The position numbers were made by a program, and so were the translations under genes. The notes under the pieces are model-generated. The model did no database searches and had not been told where the DNA came from. It worked only from the letters and a program-made list of their open reading frames with translations. Positions 28,365-40,497 of a stretch of 64,000 bases of DNA are shown piece after piece; positions within the stretch are counted from its first letter, which is position 1, and every line of letters starts with the position of its first letter. The DNA lies in assembly GCA_014898415.1 (NCBI GenBank), contig RCTD01000019.1, positions 930,001-994,000 on the forward strand, given 5' to 3'. The stretch is from Stromatinia cepivora (lineage: Eukaryota; Ascomycota; Leotiomycetes; Helotiales; Sclerotiniaceae).

Positions 28365-29560
28365 ATAATATATAATTGATGTGTATTAAATGAGATGTTT
28401 GAAAAGAAAGATAACTTCGATATTATATATTTTATTCGATATTATATTGATATACAAAAGTGATATTCGATATGATATCGATGTATGATGATATATGATA
28501 ATGATTAGGGTTTGTATCGACTTTAAATAATAAAGAGTATTGATTGTATAATTGCTTTTTTCGTAATTATAATCAATAATCAACAAAATAAAAAATATTT
28601 TGAATCAATTTTGAATTCTAATAAAACAATCAATTGCGAATTATAAAGAATATATAAATAGGAATAAATTAGGTTTATTATATTATATAAAAAAATAAGA
28701 AATCTATATTAATATTAAGAATATAAAAACTTTTCGAAAAAATAAAAAAGCTAAATAAGAAACAGATAGATCCATACAAAATACCAAAAGTTTATTCTTA
28801 ATTTTGTTTAATCAAATTATCAAAAAATGTTTGAATCTTTTTAATATTTTATTATTCGATTTTAATATCAATATACTTAGTATTTTATTTTCAAAAACAA
28901 ATTGTAATTAATAAATCGAAATCAAAAATTATAAAAGATAAAATACTCAAAAAAAAAGATAAAAAGAAGATTTAATCCAAAAATAGATTTTCGAAAAGAT
29001 ACTTAACAATCATAATAAAAATGATTATTATTATCAAATTAAAAAAAGTATTACATTTTCATTTGATAATTAACAAATGATTTAAAAGAAAACAAAAGGA
29101 TATTAATCGAATATTACAAATTATATTCTGAAAAATTTGGATTATTATTATAAATTCTGGTTTATTTTAATACGGAGAAGTTTTTACTATTAATATCAAT
29201 ATTAATATTAGTATTAATATTTGTATTTTAAATATTATAAAGATCAATAAATGAAAATAAAGTATAATTTATATAAAAGAGAATAATATATTATAAATTT
29301 TAAATCATATTTTAAAAAATAAAAATCTTGTTTGTTATAATAAGAAATATTAATTTAAAGTTTTAAATTTTATAAATGGATTTATTAATAATTCTATTAA
29401 TTATTTAAAAATAAATTTGATTTTAGAAAGGAATACTATTATAGATTCATTATCTATTCCTAATTAATCTATATAGATGCTTCAAATATTCATTCATTAT
29501 ATAATCGATGCTTTTTCTAATATCTTCTTTTCTCCTTTATAGAATATCATTATATTACCA
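28365..29560. other. AT-rich stretch, no gene seen
   Basis: It contains the direct repeat of 19414-19564 at its left end, then low-complexity AT sequence. It may include the eroded 3' end of the chromovirus to the right. I see no second LTR for that element here. Confidence 0.6.
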
Positions 29561-31444
29561 AGGCCTCTCTCTATACCGTGATAAGAATAGAATAGAATTT
29601 TTAATGATTTCAATGAAATCATTTTTAATATAATTGATTTCGATAGGATTTTTAAAGGACTTTAATGATAATAATATAAGTATTATTTTAAATAAACATA
29701 ATCAATTGATGAAAGAACTTTTGGATTAATATAATGAATATAATGAATTGAATTTAATTAATCGATGATTAGATGTTAATAGATTTTTCGGATTTCGATT
29801 ATAAAATGTAAATAAATCTTTTCCTATATTTATTTTTATAATAATTCTATAGATTTCCTATTAGGATTTTATTACCGAAAAATATATTCGATGAATATTC
29901 TATCAATTAATAGAATTGGATATTGATAAGGATTTGGATAATATAGATGAAAATAGATTATTAAAGGAAGAAATATAAGAATAAAGAAAATGCGAATATT
30001 TAATAACGAAATAAAAATAATATATTTTTAATGATATATCAAAATAGATTGATTATATAAGGGTTTTTTAAATATAAATATTCCAATTTCTTAATATAAA
30101 TACAAATCCCTTTTGTCTTTATAATATATTTTGATAATATTATTTCTTTGTTTTTCGTCATTATTATAATAATAATATATTTTCTTTTTTATAGTTTTCC
30201 AAATACCTTTTAATATATATTAAATTTTGTAAAGCTTTTTATATATCTTTTATCAACTGATAACCTTTCTATTATACCAAATATTATATTCCTTATTCTT
30301 TTTTTTATGAATTAATATTTTTTTGATTTTATATTCTATATATCTTTCGATTTCTTTAAAGAACAAAGAATTGATGATGTCTTTGCATTCAAATTATAAT
30401 TCGAATAACGAAATATAAAAAACATTATATATTTTATATAATAATGAAAATATTAGTTTATATATTTGTTCATTATTTATAATATTAATCATAATAAAGA
30501 GATTATAAAACGATCGAAGAATTTCTTTTTGGATTATAATTATTTGATATTTTTGATATTGAATATAATTTTATTATCGATATGAAATCGTTAGAGTAAA
30601 TTTTTCTTATTATTCTTCGATTTTTTCTTTATTAAATTATTCCAAATTTCTGCCAACTTTGCTCTTTTCTGATTTAACAATTTGATATATTCTCGTATAG
30701 CAAATACCTTCTCTTTAATATTAATGTTTTTATCGATATAACTAAATATGAATAAATATTTATATATTATTTTAAAAAGTATTTCGTTAATTATATTATA
30801 CTATATTATATTATAAATGAATTCTATTAAAAATAATAATAATATCTAATTGTTTTATTTTTAATTAATATAACAAATAATATAATAAATCAGATTCTGA
30901 TTTTGCTGTTCTATTTGATTATTTATTTGTAAATAAAATATTATTAATAACTTATAATATATTCTTAAATAAAAAAATAAGCTCCTTTAAAACTCGCTTA
31001 CAAATTATAATCCTCAATTCAAAATTATTTCTTTTAATATATCGAAATGCTTAAAAATATATTGAAACAAAATTTTTATTAATTTAAATAAAGTTATTGT
31101 TTTATTAATTAAAATATATTAAACGAATTTTATATATCTATTAATAATAATAAAAACAATATTATATATATATTTATCTATTGCTATTTCTTTCTAAAAA
31201 TCAAAAGAGAATGATAGAATTTGTAATTTATTATAAAGTCAATAACATTTTATAATTATCCATTAATAAATTATATATATTTATATATACCTTTTTATAT
31301 CTTTCGTTATATTAAATCAAAAATATTTGTTTTTCAGGATTTCCCAGGTTTTCTTGATATTTTAATAATCTTTTATAAAATCATTATAATGAATCTCTAA
31401 GATTTCGATCTTTAAAACTTTATTTAACAATACAAAAACATATC

Positions 31445-31516
31445 TGTCACGGGAAATGATTACTATATTAACTCAATTAACCATTCGTCAAGGGTGGCGT
31501 CACTTTTGGTGTGACA
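31445..31516. mobile_element. 72-bp mini-element with TGTCAC/GTGACA ends and target duplication
   Basis: A short, comparatively GC-rich stretch begins TGTCACGGG and ends GGTGTGACA. It lies in AT-rich degraded chromovirus sequence and is flanked by the perfect duplication ATATC (31440-31444 and 31517-31521). The TGTCAC terminus is shared with the 309-bp and 150-bp LTRs in this window. An extremely short solo LTR or a deletion derivative is plausible. A tiny TIR element is the alternative. Confidence 0.7.
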
Positions 31517-33226
31517 ATATCTATTATAAATAAACAAACTATCAGCATCGATTTTCCAAAGTATAACATCTTCAATTGAATTATATTAATACTTCAGATA
31601 TTCTTTACTTTTCGTAAAATCGTTATTTTTTTGAAACTACAACAAAGCATTTTTTATTAATTTCAATATTAATTCAAATATTGTTTTGTTATTAACTAAT
31701 ATACTAGCTATCCAATATAATATCGATTATTTGTAATCAATTCCTATTAACAATCCTCCAAAATCGTATAAAAATAAATTATATTCCTTTCATTAGAAAA
31801 GGTTTATAATATTTCATAAAGATTCTATTTTTATTTTCAAAAAAAAAGAAAATTGCAATTATTATCATAATACTATTTAATTTATTCTATAATATAAATA
31901 GCATTTCATTAATATTATTTATATTTTCTATATAATCTGATTATTTCGATGAATTGTTAATAAGGTTTAATTTATTCGATCTATAAATGATTGTGAAATT
32001 ATAAATAACCAGAATTTCGGTTTATTATATTTATTTATTATTGAATTTTTTTTTTCTTTATAAAATATTAAAGATTGTTATGATTCATTTTGATTATAAT
32101 AATATATCGATGATTTATAATATAATATTGTTATTGAACAAAAGTTATATAAATAATTAAAAGTTCTTAATTATAAATAAAGTATCTTTGTTTTGCTGGA
32201 TTGAATTTCCTTGAATAAAAGATAATAAGATATTATTGAAAAATAATAAAATCGTATATATTATTGATAAATAATTAAGAAAGTATATATTCTAATACAA
32301 ATTCAGAAATATCTATTTCGATTAAGATTCGGAATATTGGATCGAAATATTGAAATATCAATATAATAATAAAAATTTCTTTTAAATTATCAAAAGCATT
32401 TTGAACCTTTTTTGTCCATTTGAATTTTAATATAGTTTTTCTTTTTTGATATTTTGTAATAGATTTATTAAATTATAAATAATTCGCGAATAGATTGCAA
32501 TAAATTATTAATAGAAATTTGTAAAGTTTAAAAAGATTTGAATTTTGTAAAAGGATATCGATACTGATTATTCAATAATGATTTGAATTCTGTTTGATTT
32601 TATAATAATACTCTTTTTTGATATAATAAAATCTAGGAATTCTATTTTATATATATAAAATATATATTTCTTTCATTTAATATAGAATTTATATTCAAAT
32701 AATTTAATAAGGATTCTATAAATATTAATAAAATAGGTTTCTTTGTCTTCGAAATAAATAAAAATGTTATCTAAATATATAATATAAATGTTATTTATAA
32801 GATTAATAAGTGTTTGATTGATATATATCTAAAAGATAATAAAGGTATTAATTAAATTGAAAAATATAATTACATATTCAAATTATTTATAATAAATACA
32901 GAATACTGTCTTCCATTCATTGTTTTCTTGTATATATATTCGATAATATATATCTTTAAAGTTGAGTTTTATAAAGAAGATCCTTTATTTTAAATAATTC
33001 AATAATTCATCAATTAGAGGTAAAGGGATACAATCCTTCTTTATAATTCGATTAAAGCTATAATAATCGATATATAATCGATAATCATTTCCTTTCTTTA
33101 AGATAAATATAATTAAGATTCTAGCGGAATTAATTGAGTAACGAATCCAATCTTTCTTTTGATATTTTTTGTGATACTTTTGTAAAATTGTTAATTCCTT
33201 TTTCGAAAGAATATATATTGATTTTT

Positions 33227-33749
33227 CTTGGAGGAGGTTGATCGGTTAATAATAATGAATAATATAATAATAATATTACTATTATTATAGTGGAAGACTT
33301 AGTTATATAGCTTAAAAGAGTGATCGAATATATAATGATTGAATTCAAAATATGAGTGTATTGAATATTGAATTTTATTTTGCTTGTTTTTCGAAGAATT
33401 CTTTGAAGAAAATCTTCTTATTTATAATATTTGATAAGATTCTATGAAATTCTATAATATTCTATGATTATAAATAAGATCGATTTAAATCGAATCTTAT
33501 AGAATTATTTTATATAATGAAATGAAATAATAACCAATAATATTTAATCTTAGAAATAAGAAAGTTCTATATGCTTCCATCACATTCTATTCCATTATAA
33601 ATCATTCTAATATGATATATGAACAAGATTTATATAATAATAAAATTTAATAATATTAAATTATATTATTAATATATCACGTGATCATATAACCATCGGT
33701 TCGGTTAATATTATTAAGTGATTTAATAAACTTATTAGAAATTCTTATA
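33227..33749 (-). repeat. 5' LTR of chromovirus G
   Basis: It is homologous along its length to the solo LTR at 20344-20872 in opposite orientation. The shared motif CCATCGGTTCGGTTAAT lies near 33700. Confidence 0.8.
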
Positions 33750-33843
33750 ATATTAAAATTTGATATTGATTTATTGGATAATTATTGAATTATTAAAATT
33801 TAAAGATTGAGGGTAGTTAATAATGAGGTGGTAAATTGAGGTA

Positions 33844-35660
33844 AGTCTAATACCCCACTTTCGGACCACCCCCTGTTTTGGGCCACCTCGAAAATATCAT
33901 TATATAAATTTTAAACTTTAATAATTCAACAATTATTATATTTCAATAAAATCCTCTGTAGTATTTGTTTTATAATCATTATTAGAATCATCCTTTTCAA
34001 TTTCACGATTTCCAATCTCAATTTGTGTTTCCCGAATAGCTTTAATCCTTGCAAATTTCGAATTCGGATTAGTTTTTATTATTCGTTTTTTTTAAGTATA
34101 ATCTGTTTTAATTTATATTCTAATTGTTTTATTTGATGTTTTGATTGTATAAGTTTATAATCTTTAGTATCAAAACCTTTTGTGATTTTATAAAATAGTA
34201 ATCGATAAATTGAAAGATCGGTTTCTTTTTTTTGAATTATTATATATATATATATTTTCGAAGATTTGATACTTTTTGAGGGGTTTTCTATAGAATAAAA
34301 GATGATTTTATATTTTATTAATATTGAAAATCATTATTTGAAATAGGATTTTGATTTAGAATTTCGTTATTATTATTTTCAAATAATAAACGATTTATAA
34401 AAAGTTTAGTATAGTTTTGAGATTATAAATCAAAAGTCTTTTATTCAGATTTGATATTATAAGTTGTTAAATTCTTTGTTTTAGCTTTTTGATAATAAAC
34501 AAGAAAGTTATGTTTTTTAGTTATTGAAGAATTCAATAAAGAATCCAATTTATTGAGGTGATATTTATAAGTATTTTTGAAAGATGAAAATACTGACAAA
34601 TTTATTGATTGTAATATATATAATGTATGTAGCGGTAGAAATAGAAGATGGATATTGTTTTTGAAGTATTTAAGTATAAATTTAGTGGTTTTATAATTTT
34701 TATAATTATCTAATATGAATAGTCTAGTTTCTTTAGATCGGGAAGGGGTAATTTGAGGAATAAAGATTGTTTTCAATTATTCAAATTTTGTAGTATCTAT
34801 TGTTCATTTATTATTTGTGATAGTGAACTTTTATTCTTTATATAGAATAAAATTTGTAGGAAACTATTATTATTGTATATATTTTCCTTTGAAAATAATA
34901 AATGGTTTGAATGCTTATTTTGTTATCGAAATATATTCAATAAAAGATATCCAAATTCTTGAATTAGATTGTTTTTTTTTGAATAAAACAATGTTTTGAA
35001 TTTCCTATTACTAAATTATTTAAATCCTGATCTTCTATAATACTAGTTTTATTTATATTTCATTGGTTTTCGGGTTTAATATGCTTAATCGAGGGCAAAT
35101 TGAACTTTTCAAATTATTTGCTAATAATTTCATTAATAATATTTGAAATATGTGTAGAATCGATTCGATATTGTCTTTTGGTTTTAATTTCAAGATTTCT
35201 TTTCAAAAAATTCTGTATTTATCGTTTTTCAAGTGAAAAATTATCTTTTTTTATTTCGAGGAGACTTTTATTTATTTCCCTTATTTATCGATAAATAAGA
35301 CTAATATTTAATCTATTAATGTTCTTTTCTAAACCGGAGTTATCTTTTGTATATTTTGTATATTATTTCTATAAAATAGATAATTATCTATTCGATTTTG
35401 AAGTGTAATATAGGGAATATTATATTCCGAATTGGTTTGATATATAATTAATTTATTTGTAATTATATTAAGGGCTATAACAATATCATCTTTGATATAA
35501 GTATTCGTTATATTATAAATAATAATATATTCAAATTTCAGATTGATTGATTGAATGGTTGTTGAATTATTAAAGATTTAATAAGGGAGATTGCTTAAAA
35601 TGGGGTGGTTTTTTAAGGTGGCCCGAAAGAGGGGGTGGCCCGAAAGTGGGGTATTAGATT
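33844..35660 (-). mobile_element. Fot1/pogo-type DNA transposon, degraded
   Basis: This 1,817-bp element is flanked by TA (33842-33843 and 35661-35662). Its terminal inverted repeats share A(G/A)TCTAATACCCCACTTTCGG and continue with repeated CCACCCCCT and GGGCCACCT motifs. The best transposase remnant is at 34441-34776 on the minus strand. Its LFILDNYKNYKTTKFI, LLFLPLHTLYILQ and LSVFSSFKNTY phrases match the DDE catalytic core of Fot1/pogo proteins (canonical LILDGHGSH, LPPHTSHVLQPLD). An N-terminal helix-turn-helix remnant lies near 35400-35500. Many stops: inactive. Its right end marks the edge of the AT-rich block. Confidence 0.88.
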
Positions 35661-35850
35661 TAGCCGGAAACCAGGGGTGGTTGGAAATTAAGGTAATTGA
35701 CTTACAGGAACCTTAAACGATCAAGTCATTATGATAAAATACCTATGGCCCCCATTAAGATATTCAATGGTTGATTAAACTCAGTATATATACAGATTTC
35801 ATACATCGAATCATTTCAATGTTCCAAACAAACTCAAACATTAGAACCCC

Positions 35851-36753
35851 TCAGTATTGTAGCCAAGGATGAGAAAGAGACGGATCAATTCCAAGCCTTT
35901 CACACATTTGCACCCTCTCCCTTTCATCAGCCACCAGATTATTCATTTCCTCTCTCATTCGCCTACAAAACTCTGCTCTTTTGTCAATAGCTGCTAGAAT
36001 TTTTTGAAACTCCTTCTCGTCATCCTCAATAATAATCTTAATCTCCCTTGCCATTTCCCCGTATTTATCCTCATATTCCCTCACCAAATACTTAAAGACC
36101 ACCATATCCGTATTCTTCAAATTGGGGTCGTCTGGTTCTGGGACCCTCGCATAATCTTCTACCTCATATAGCTTTTCTTCTTCCAGCAATTCAAGACCCA
36201 AGATTCGTTTACGAAAACGGTAGATGCAGGCCCTGTCGATCTCGCTCTGGAGGAGGCCTTGCTCCATTTTCTCCTTCTTGGCCGCCATTTTTTCTCTCTC
36301 AGCTTGTTCCTCCGCAGATTTTTTTTCTTTCTCGGCTATATCGTCGGGGTAATTGCCGGTACGGAGGAACACTATCCATGGATTATTTTTATTCTCTGCG
36401 GACACGCTACCGACAATAATGAGCCTGATGAGATGAAATAGCGCTAGGATTCCAAGAGCTATTACACATTTCCACCATAAAGCCGAGTCAGTTTTAGTTT
36501 TGGTGATGTTTGATGTGGTTGATGTGGTTGATGTGGTTGATGTGGTTATATTTGATGAATTACTTGTGAGCGATGTGGAAGGGAAACATGTGGATGCTGT
36601 GGCATTGGCTGGAGAGGTCAATGTTACATCGGCGGTATTTGTGGTGGGATTGGGGCTGATGCCGGTGCTTAATGTGGTTGGTAAGATATCGTACAGGGTT
36701 TTGATGACTGTGACAGTTGTGGTTGTGGATGTAAAAGTGGAGGAAAACGACAT
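35851..36753 (-). CDS. Orphan single-pass membrane protein, Ser/Thr-rich N-terminus (300 aa)
   Basis: An uninterrupted single-exon frame of 300 codons in normal-composition DNA. Residues 1-90 are Thr/Ser-rich with a Thr-Ser run at 71-81, and many sites could carry O-glycans. A hydrophobic segment at about 94-117 (CVIALGILALFHLIRLIIVG) is a membrane anchor. Residues 130-300 are highly charged and helical, with a Lys/Glu-rich stretch at 140-170 that could form a coiled coil. No signal peptide is evident before the anchor. I do not recognise the family and infer no function. It is the first gene beyond the transposon block. A smaller protein of similar plan is encoded at 57391-57939. Confidence 0.75.
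   Translation of the reverse strand: MSFSSTFTSTTTTVTVIKTLYDILPTTLSTGISPNPTTNTADVTLTSPANATASTCFPSTSLTSNSSNITTSTTSTTSTTSNITKTKTDSALWWKCVIALGILALFHLIRLIIVGSVSAENKNNPWIVFLRTGNYPDDIAEKEKKSAEEQAEREKMAAKKEKMEQGLLQSEIDRACIYRFRKRILGLELLEEEKLYEVEDYARVPEPDDPNLKNTDMVVFKYLVREYEDKYGEMAREIKIIIEDDEKEFQKILAAIDKRAEFCRRMREEMNNLVADERERVQMCERLGIDPSLSHPWLQY
36509..36547 (+). repeat. 9-bp coding minisatellite
   Basis: Four tandem copies of GATGTGGTT lie inside the gene at 35851-36753. On the coding strand they give the Thr-Ser-Thr repeat at residues 71-81. Copy number is likely to vary between strains. Confidence 0.8.
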
Positions 36754-37260
36754 TTTGTGTTTGTTCCTATTCTAATTATGATAATGAATGAAAAAGTGAT
36801 AAAATGGGGGTAACAGCGATGCTTTTATACAAAAGGCGAAATCGATCGGAGTACAGATTACATAAATTCGGTCTAGACTTCGCCAACAAACTTAGTGGCT
36901 TGCTAACTGGGTTCATGATATAGGTTTGGTTAATCGCAGGCGAGGAGTTTTAGCTGACCACTATCCCATCCTTCCCCACCCCTAGCTTACTACTACTATC
37001 ATACACTTTTTAACTCGTGACATACTAGCATACTAATCACCTTTCTAAAGGAGTAGAATAGGCTAGATAACTCAAAAGTACCAAACTAGCAGACAATTAT
37101 TAAGATAAAAGGGGAGGGGGAAAAATGCTCCACATAACACATCCAGCTCTACAAAGGATGATCATCTGCGGAGATCTGACGAGTAGGAAATTGCTTAGGG
37201 GATAAAGACATATCTGTGTAACCTGGCGGATAAAACACGTGATGATAACTTCGGTGAAAC
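36754..37260. other. Intergenic, no gene seen
   Basis: Normal-composition DNA upstream of the minus-strand membrane-protein gene. It presumably holds its promoter. No RNA gene or repeat is recognised. Confidence 0.5.
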
Positions 37261-37263
37261 TCA

Positions 37264-37948
37264 GGGCTGTTTCGGATAATCCTCCTTTTCCTATGAAATA
37301 TATTCAACAGTAAAAGAGCGGATTTTGTATAATATTCTATAATTCAACAAATTATTTTATAGGGCTTGTAAATATACTAAACTATTTGCTTTTCAATTTA
37401 TCAAATAATGAAATTTGTATAGGAAAAATAAAGTATAGATTAAAAACGATGAATATCAAAAGATACCTCACTTTTTTTTCTATCAAAACCTGTCCTTTTG
37501 ATAGATTATTATAAACTTTAAAATCTAAAATATTAATAATATTAATGTATATACCCTGAAATTATAGGATATAAAGAATAAAATTCAAAAATAAAGTTCA
37601 GGAAGTATATAATTCTAAATTGAATTTATTTCTACTTTCACTTAATCAATTATTTAGATAATGACAATAAACTTGAATTTTCATATCCTATCATTTAATA
37701 ATATGTGTATTATTTATATACTCCACTTCCTCTTCAAATTTCAATGAATTCAACGAATTCAATGGATTTTGTAGCGGATTATATAAACGAAAGGGACTAT
37801 CAAAATTTATATTAATTTAACTTCTGTTCTATAGCAGAATTCAAATTTGTCGATGTGTTGAAGAATCCTTAAAAGAGTAGATTCCGCTATATAAAAGGGA
37901 GTGGAATATTCGACGGAAAACGATAGATTATGAATGCCGAAACAGCCC
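37264..37948. mobile_element. 685-bp TIR element (MITE-like) with TCA duplication
   Basis: It begins GGGCTGTTTCGG and ends with the exact inverse CCGAAACAGCCC. TCA lies on both sides (37261-37263 and 37949-37951). The interior is AT-rich with no coding capacity. A 3-bp duplication with GGGCTGTTT-type ends resembles PIF/Harbinger-type elements. That assignment is by resemblance only. Confidence 0.8.
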
Positions 37949-37951
37949 TCA

Positions 37952-38734
37952 ATCAAGCCTCATTCAACACTGAGAGATGCGTGGCATTCCTTTCTCTTTG
38001 ATCTTAACTAATTTCGGAGTACAATACTAGAAGTAGTGAGGAGTTCCAACCATTCAATATCTGTTGACGATCCCTCAATTCGGTAGCTCCAGACTTTGAA
38101 ATCATCCCATACAATGAATGGACCCAGAGTACTACACGGCCATAAGACACCAACATACGCCAATTCGGTCATAGAAATACGATGGCGTTGTTTTCTTCCC
38201 AGCTATAGCTCGATCTGCAAGTGAATCTGATGTTACCCTGCAAGACTTTGACAAATGCCGATTCGAAATTTAAAGGAATCCTTCATGTGCAATGGAACTC
38301 CCAGGAGGGGTTTTCCCAGAATTAAGATAATGATGTGCAAAATGTACCAGATAAGTCTTATCACCAGACAATCATTACCTCATCAGGTCAGAGGAATACG
38401 CTCATTAATATAGAGGTCCTTCTCCCTTGAAGTCTCTATGATAAATCTTTTGCGCTCACACAGCCATTGGATACCTCAACTCGATTACATCAATTTCAAT
38501 GTTTTTCAGATATGCAACAATTCCCCCACCTTGAAGTTTCCTCATGGTGGCGACAGTGAATATAATGATGGGGCGGCTTCTGGTGCATATCTGAACAATG
38601 ATGTCGTCCAAGTATTCGAGAGGATCCTTCCGGTGAGGAATTTGTTGCGCACAGGTTGATGGATGTGTTAGGCAAAGCGCATGCGCTGCTGGGTTCCGCG
38701 GAAAGTGAATTCATGGGCCGGCAGTGATGGGACT
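37952..38734. other. Intergenic, no gene supported
   Basis: Normal composition. Short overlapping open stretches on both strands at 38438-38786 show no recognisable domain. Degenerate copies of the CAGATATGCAAC motif of the adjacent tandem repeat occur at about 38505 and, inverted, at about 38585. Confidence 0.5.
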
Positions 38735-39296
38735 CCACAACGCCACCTAAGATCTGATAAGATTTTCGAAGGCTAGATCTGACCAATGGATTAACGAGCG
38801 CAAAGCTTGGGTCTCTTCTGCTCTCTTCTGCGCTCTTCCAGAGCCAACCATCCTTATACTGAATTTTCAGATATGCAACAAAAGAATTTAAGGTTTTGAG
38901 GTTGTTATGGTGGTTGGCCCGATCCTACAACGCCACCTAAGATCTGATAATATTTCTAAGGATAGATTTAGCCAATGAATTAACGAGCGCAAAGCTTGGA
39001 TCTCTTTTGCTCTCCTTTGCTCTTCTTTGCGCTCTTCCAGAGCCAACCATCCTTATACTCAATTTTCAGATATGCAACAAAAGAATTTAAGGTTTTAAGT
39101 TGGCCCGATCCCACAACGCCACCTGAGATCTGATCAGATTTCAAGGGCTGGATTTGACCAATAGACTAACGAGCGCAAAGCTTGGGTCTCTTTTGCTCTC
39201 TTTTGCGTTCTTCCAGAGCCAACCATCCTTATACTGAATTTTCAGACATGCAACAAAAGAAAATTTAAGGTTTCAAGGCTGCGATGGTGGCTTGAA
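38735..39296. repeat. Tandem repeat, three units of about 188 bp
   Basis: Units begin at 38735, 38925 and 39111 with CCACAACGCCACCTRAGATC-type sequence. Each carries ACGAGCGCAAAGCTTGG, AGAGCCAACCATCC and TTTTCAGATATGCAACAAA. Flanking single copies of the CAGATATGCAAC motif at about 38505 (direct) and 39330 (inverted) raise the possibility that the array lies in an approximately 840-bp inverted-repeat element. No ORF. Confidence 0.8.
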
Positions 39297-39346
39297 ATTG
39301 CTAAGTGAATAACTTTTGAGGATATGATGTTGCATATCTGAACAAT

Positions 39347-40497
39347 CGACCCCTGTTTAATGTTTGGAATAGGAGGGAGATGCTAGAAAGGATTGGTCCT
39401 GGATGGCAGCAAGCTCCAGCTGCTCCTGACTTTGCGATCAGCTTCTGGCTGGTCGGGTTCTGGGTGCTCGTCTGAAAAGGTGAAGTCTCAATTAGAAGTG
39501 ATGGTAGTAGTGGCGCCAGCCGCAGCGGCACATTACTGCCATTGCTCTTGCTAACGCTCTCGTGCGGGAACTAGAGGCGCAGAAAGAATACAAGACGAGA
39601 AGATCCATGCTCAGACTCTCCAATGGTCCGGACTTGAAGACTAGATTTAAGCTTTCAATGATCGAAAATTTTAGAAAATTTTAATCGTATTTAATATTTA
39701 AAAACTTAAAAATATTTAATATGATTCATTATTTGAATTGATTTGAATATCCCAAATAAATTCAGGAATCCAAAAGCTTCTCATTGTTGGACTGTATTCC
39801 AGACTATTGGATACCCTGGCATGGATATACAAACTGTCCACTCAGAAGCTGATCGCAAAACTTGAACCAGTTTCGGCCTGAAAAACAGTCGCTCAAATGG
39901 CCATATACTCAAAGAAACCCAATAATTACCAGCCTCTTGAGTTCGGTAACAAAACCTGACCATGGGGAACCGCAATGAATTGGATTGAGGATATATAACC
40001 TTACTCTTCGAGCACTTCGAAGCCTTCGGGAGTTTCTAACAGTGATTGATATAGTTTGGCAGTGATGCTTTGGATCTACCCTACCACTGGGAATTCATCA
40101 AGATTGCATCAATTTCAACTCTTTGGAAGACATGTCGTCAAATTTGAGGTTTGAAACTAGTGATGATTACATAAATGCTGACTATTCACATTTTTAGCCC
40201 ACCCAACTCTACATGATTGTTGAAGCTGGAATTAGACAATATTGTTAGTCGATGTTCTTTTTTAGTTTCAATGATCAATCGTCGAATTTTTAAGAATATA
40301 AGAAGGAAAATATGCTTAGGCAGGTATTCCTGTGAACTTATGGTTTGGTATTATCGTGTCAATTTAATTATCTTTGTTTGGTCACATAAATCAACACACA
40401 ATTCTTGAGGGATTTAATTTGCTATTTATTCAATAAGAAAAAACTAATGATTCGCAGATACCTTGACCCATCGTCGTTCTAAAAGAACGTTCTCTTT
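39347..40497. other. Intergenic, no gene seen
   Basis: Mostly normal composition with a short AT-rich patch near 39660-39760. Short open stretches at 39781-39975 and 40217-40408 have no recognisable features. Confidence 0.5.

Larger units (their letters stand above)
29560..33749 (-). mobile_element. Ty3/gypsy chromovirus G, RIP-degraded, 3' end lost
   Basis: On the minus strand the 5' LTR is at 33227-33749. RT lies at about 32400-33120 (DYRLYIDYYSFNRI, IPLPLIDELLNYL and YLDNIFIYFED, where the canonical box is YLDDILIFSED). RNase H and integrase remnants follow. The integrase end reads VFAIREYIKLLNQKRAK near 30670. A chromodomain remnant (YLV..KGY) lies at about 30200-30370. This order, with RNase H before integrase and a terminal chromodomain, is that of a chromovirus. 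The right boundary is the LTR; the left boundary is approximate. A 72-bp insertion interrupts it at 31445-31516. Confidence 0.78.

Noticed and set aside
36500..36775. 91-codon plus-strand open stretch, Val/Asp-rich
   Set aside because: It is the mirror of the Thr/Ser-rich N-terminus of the minus-strand membrane-protein gene and its 9-bp repeat.
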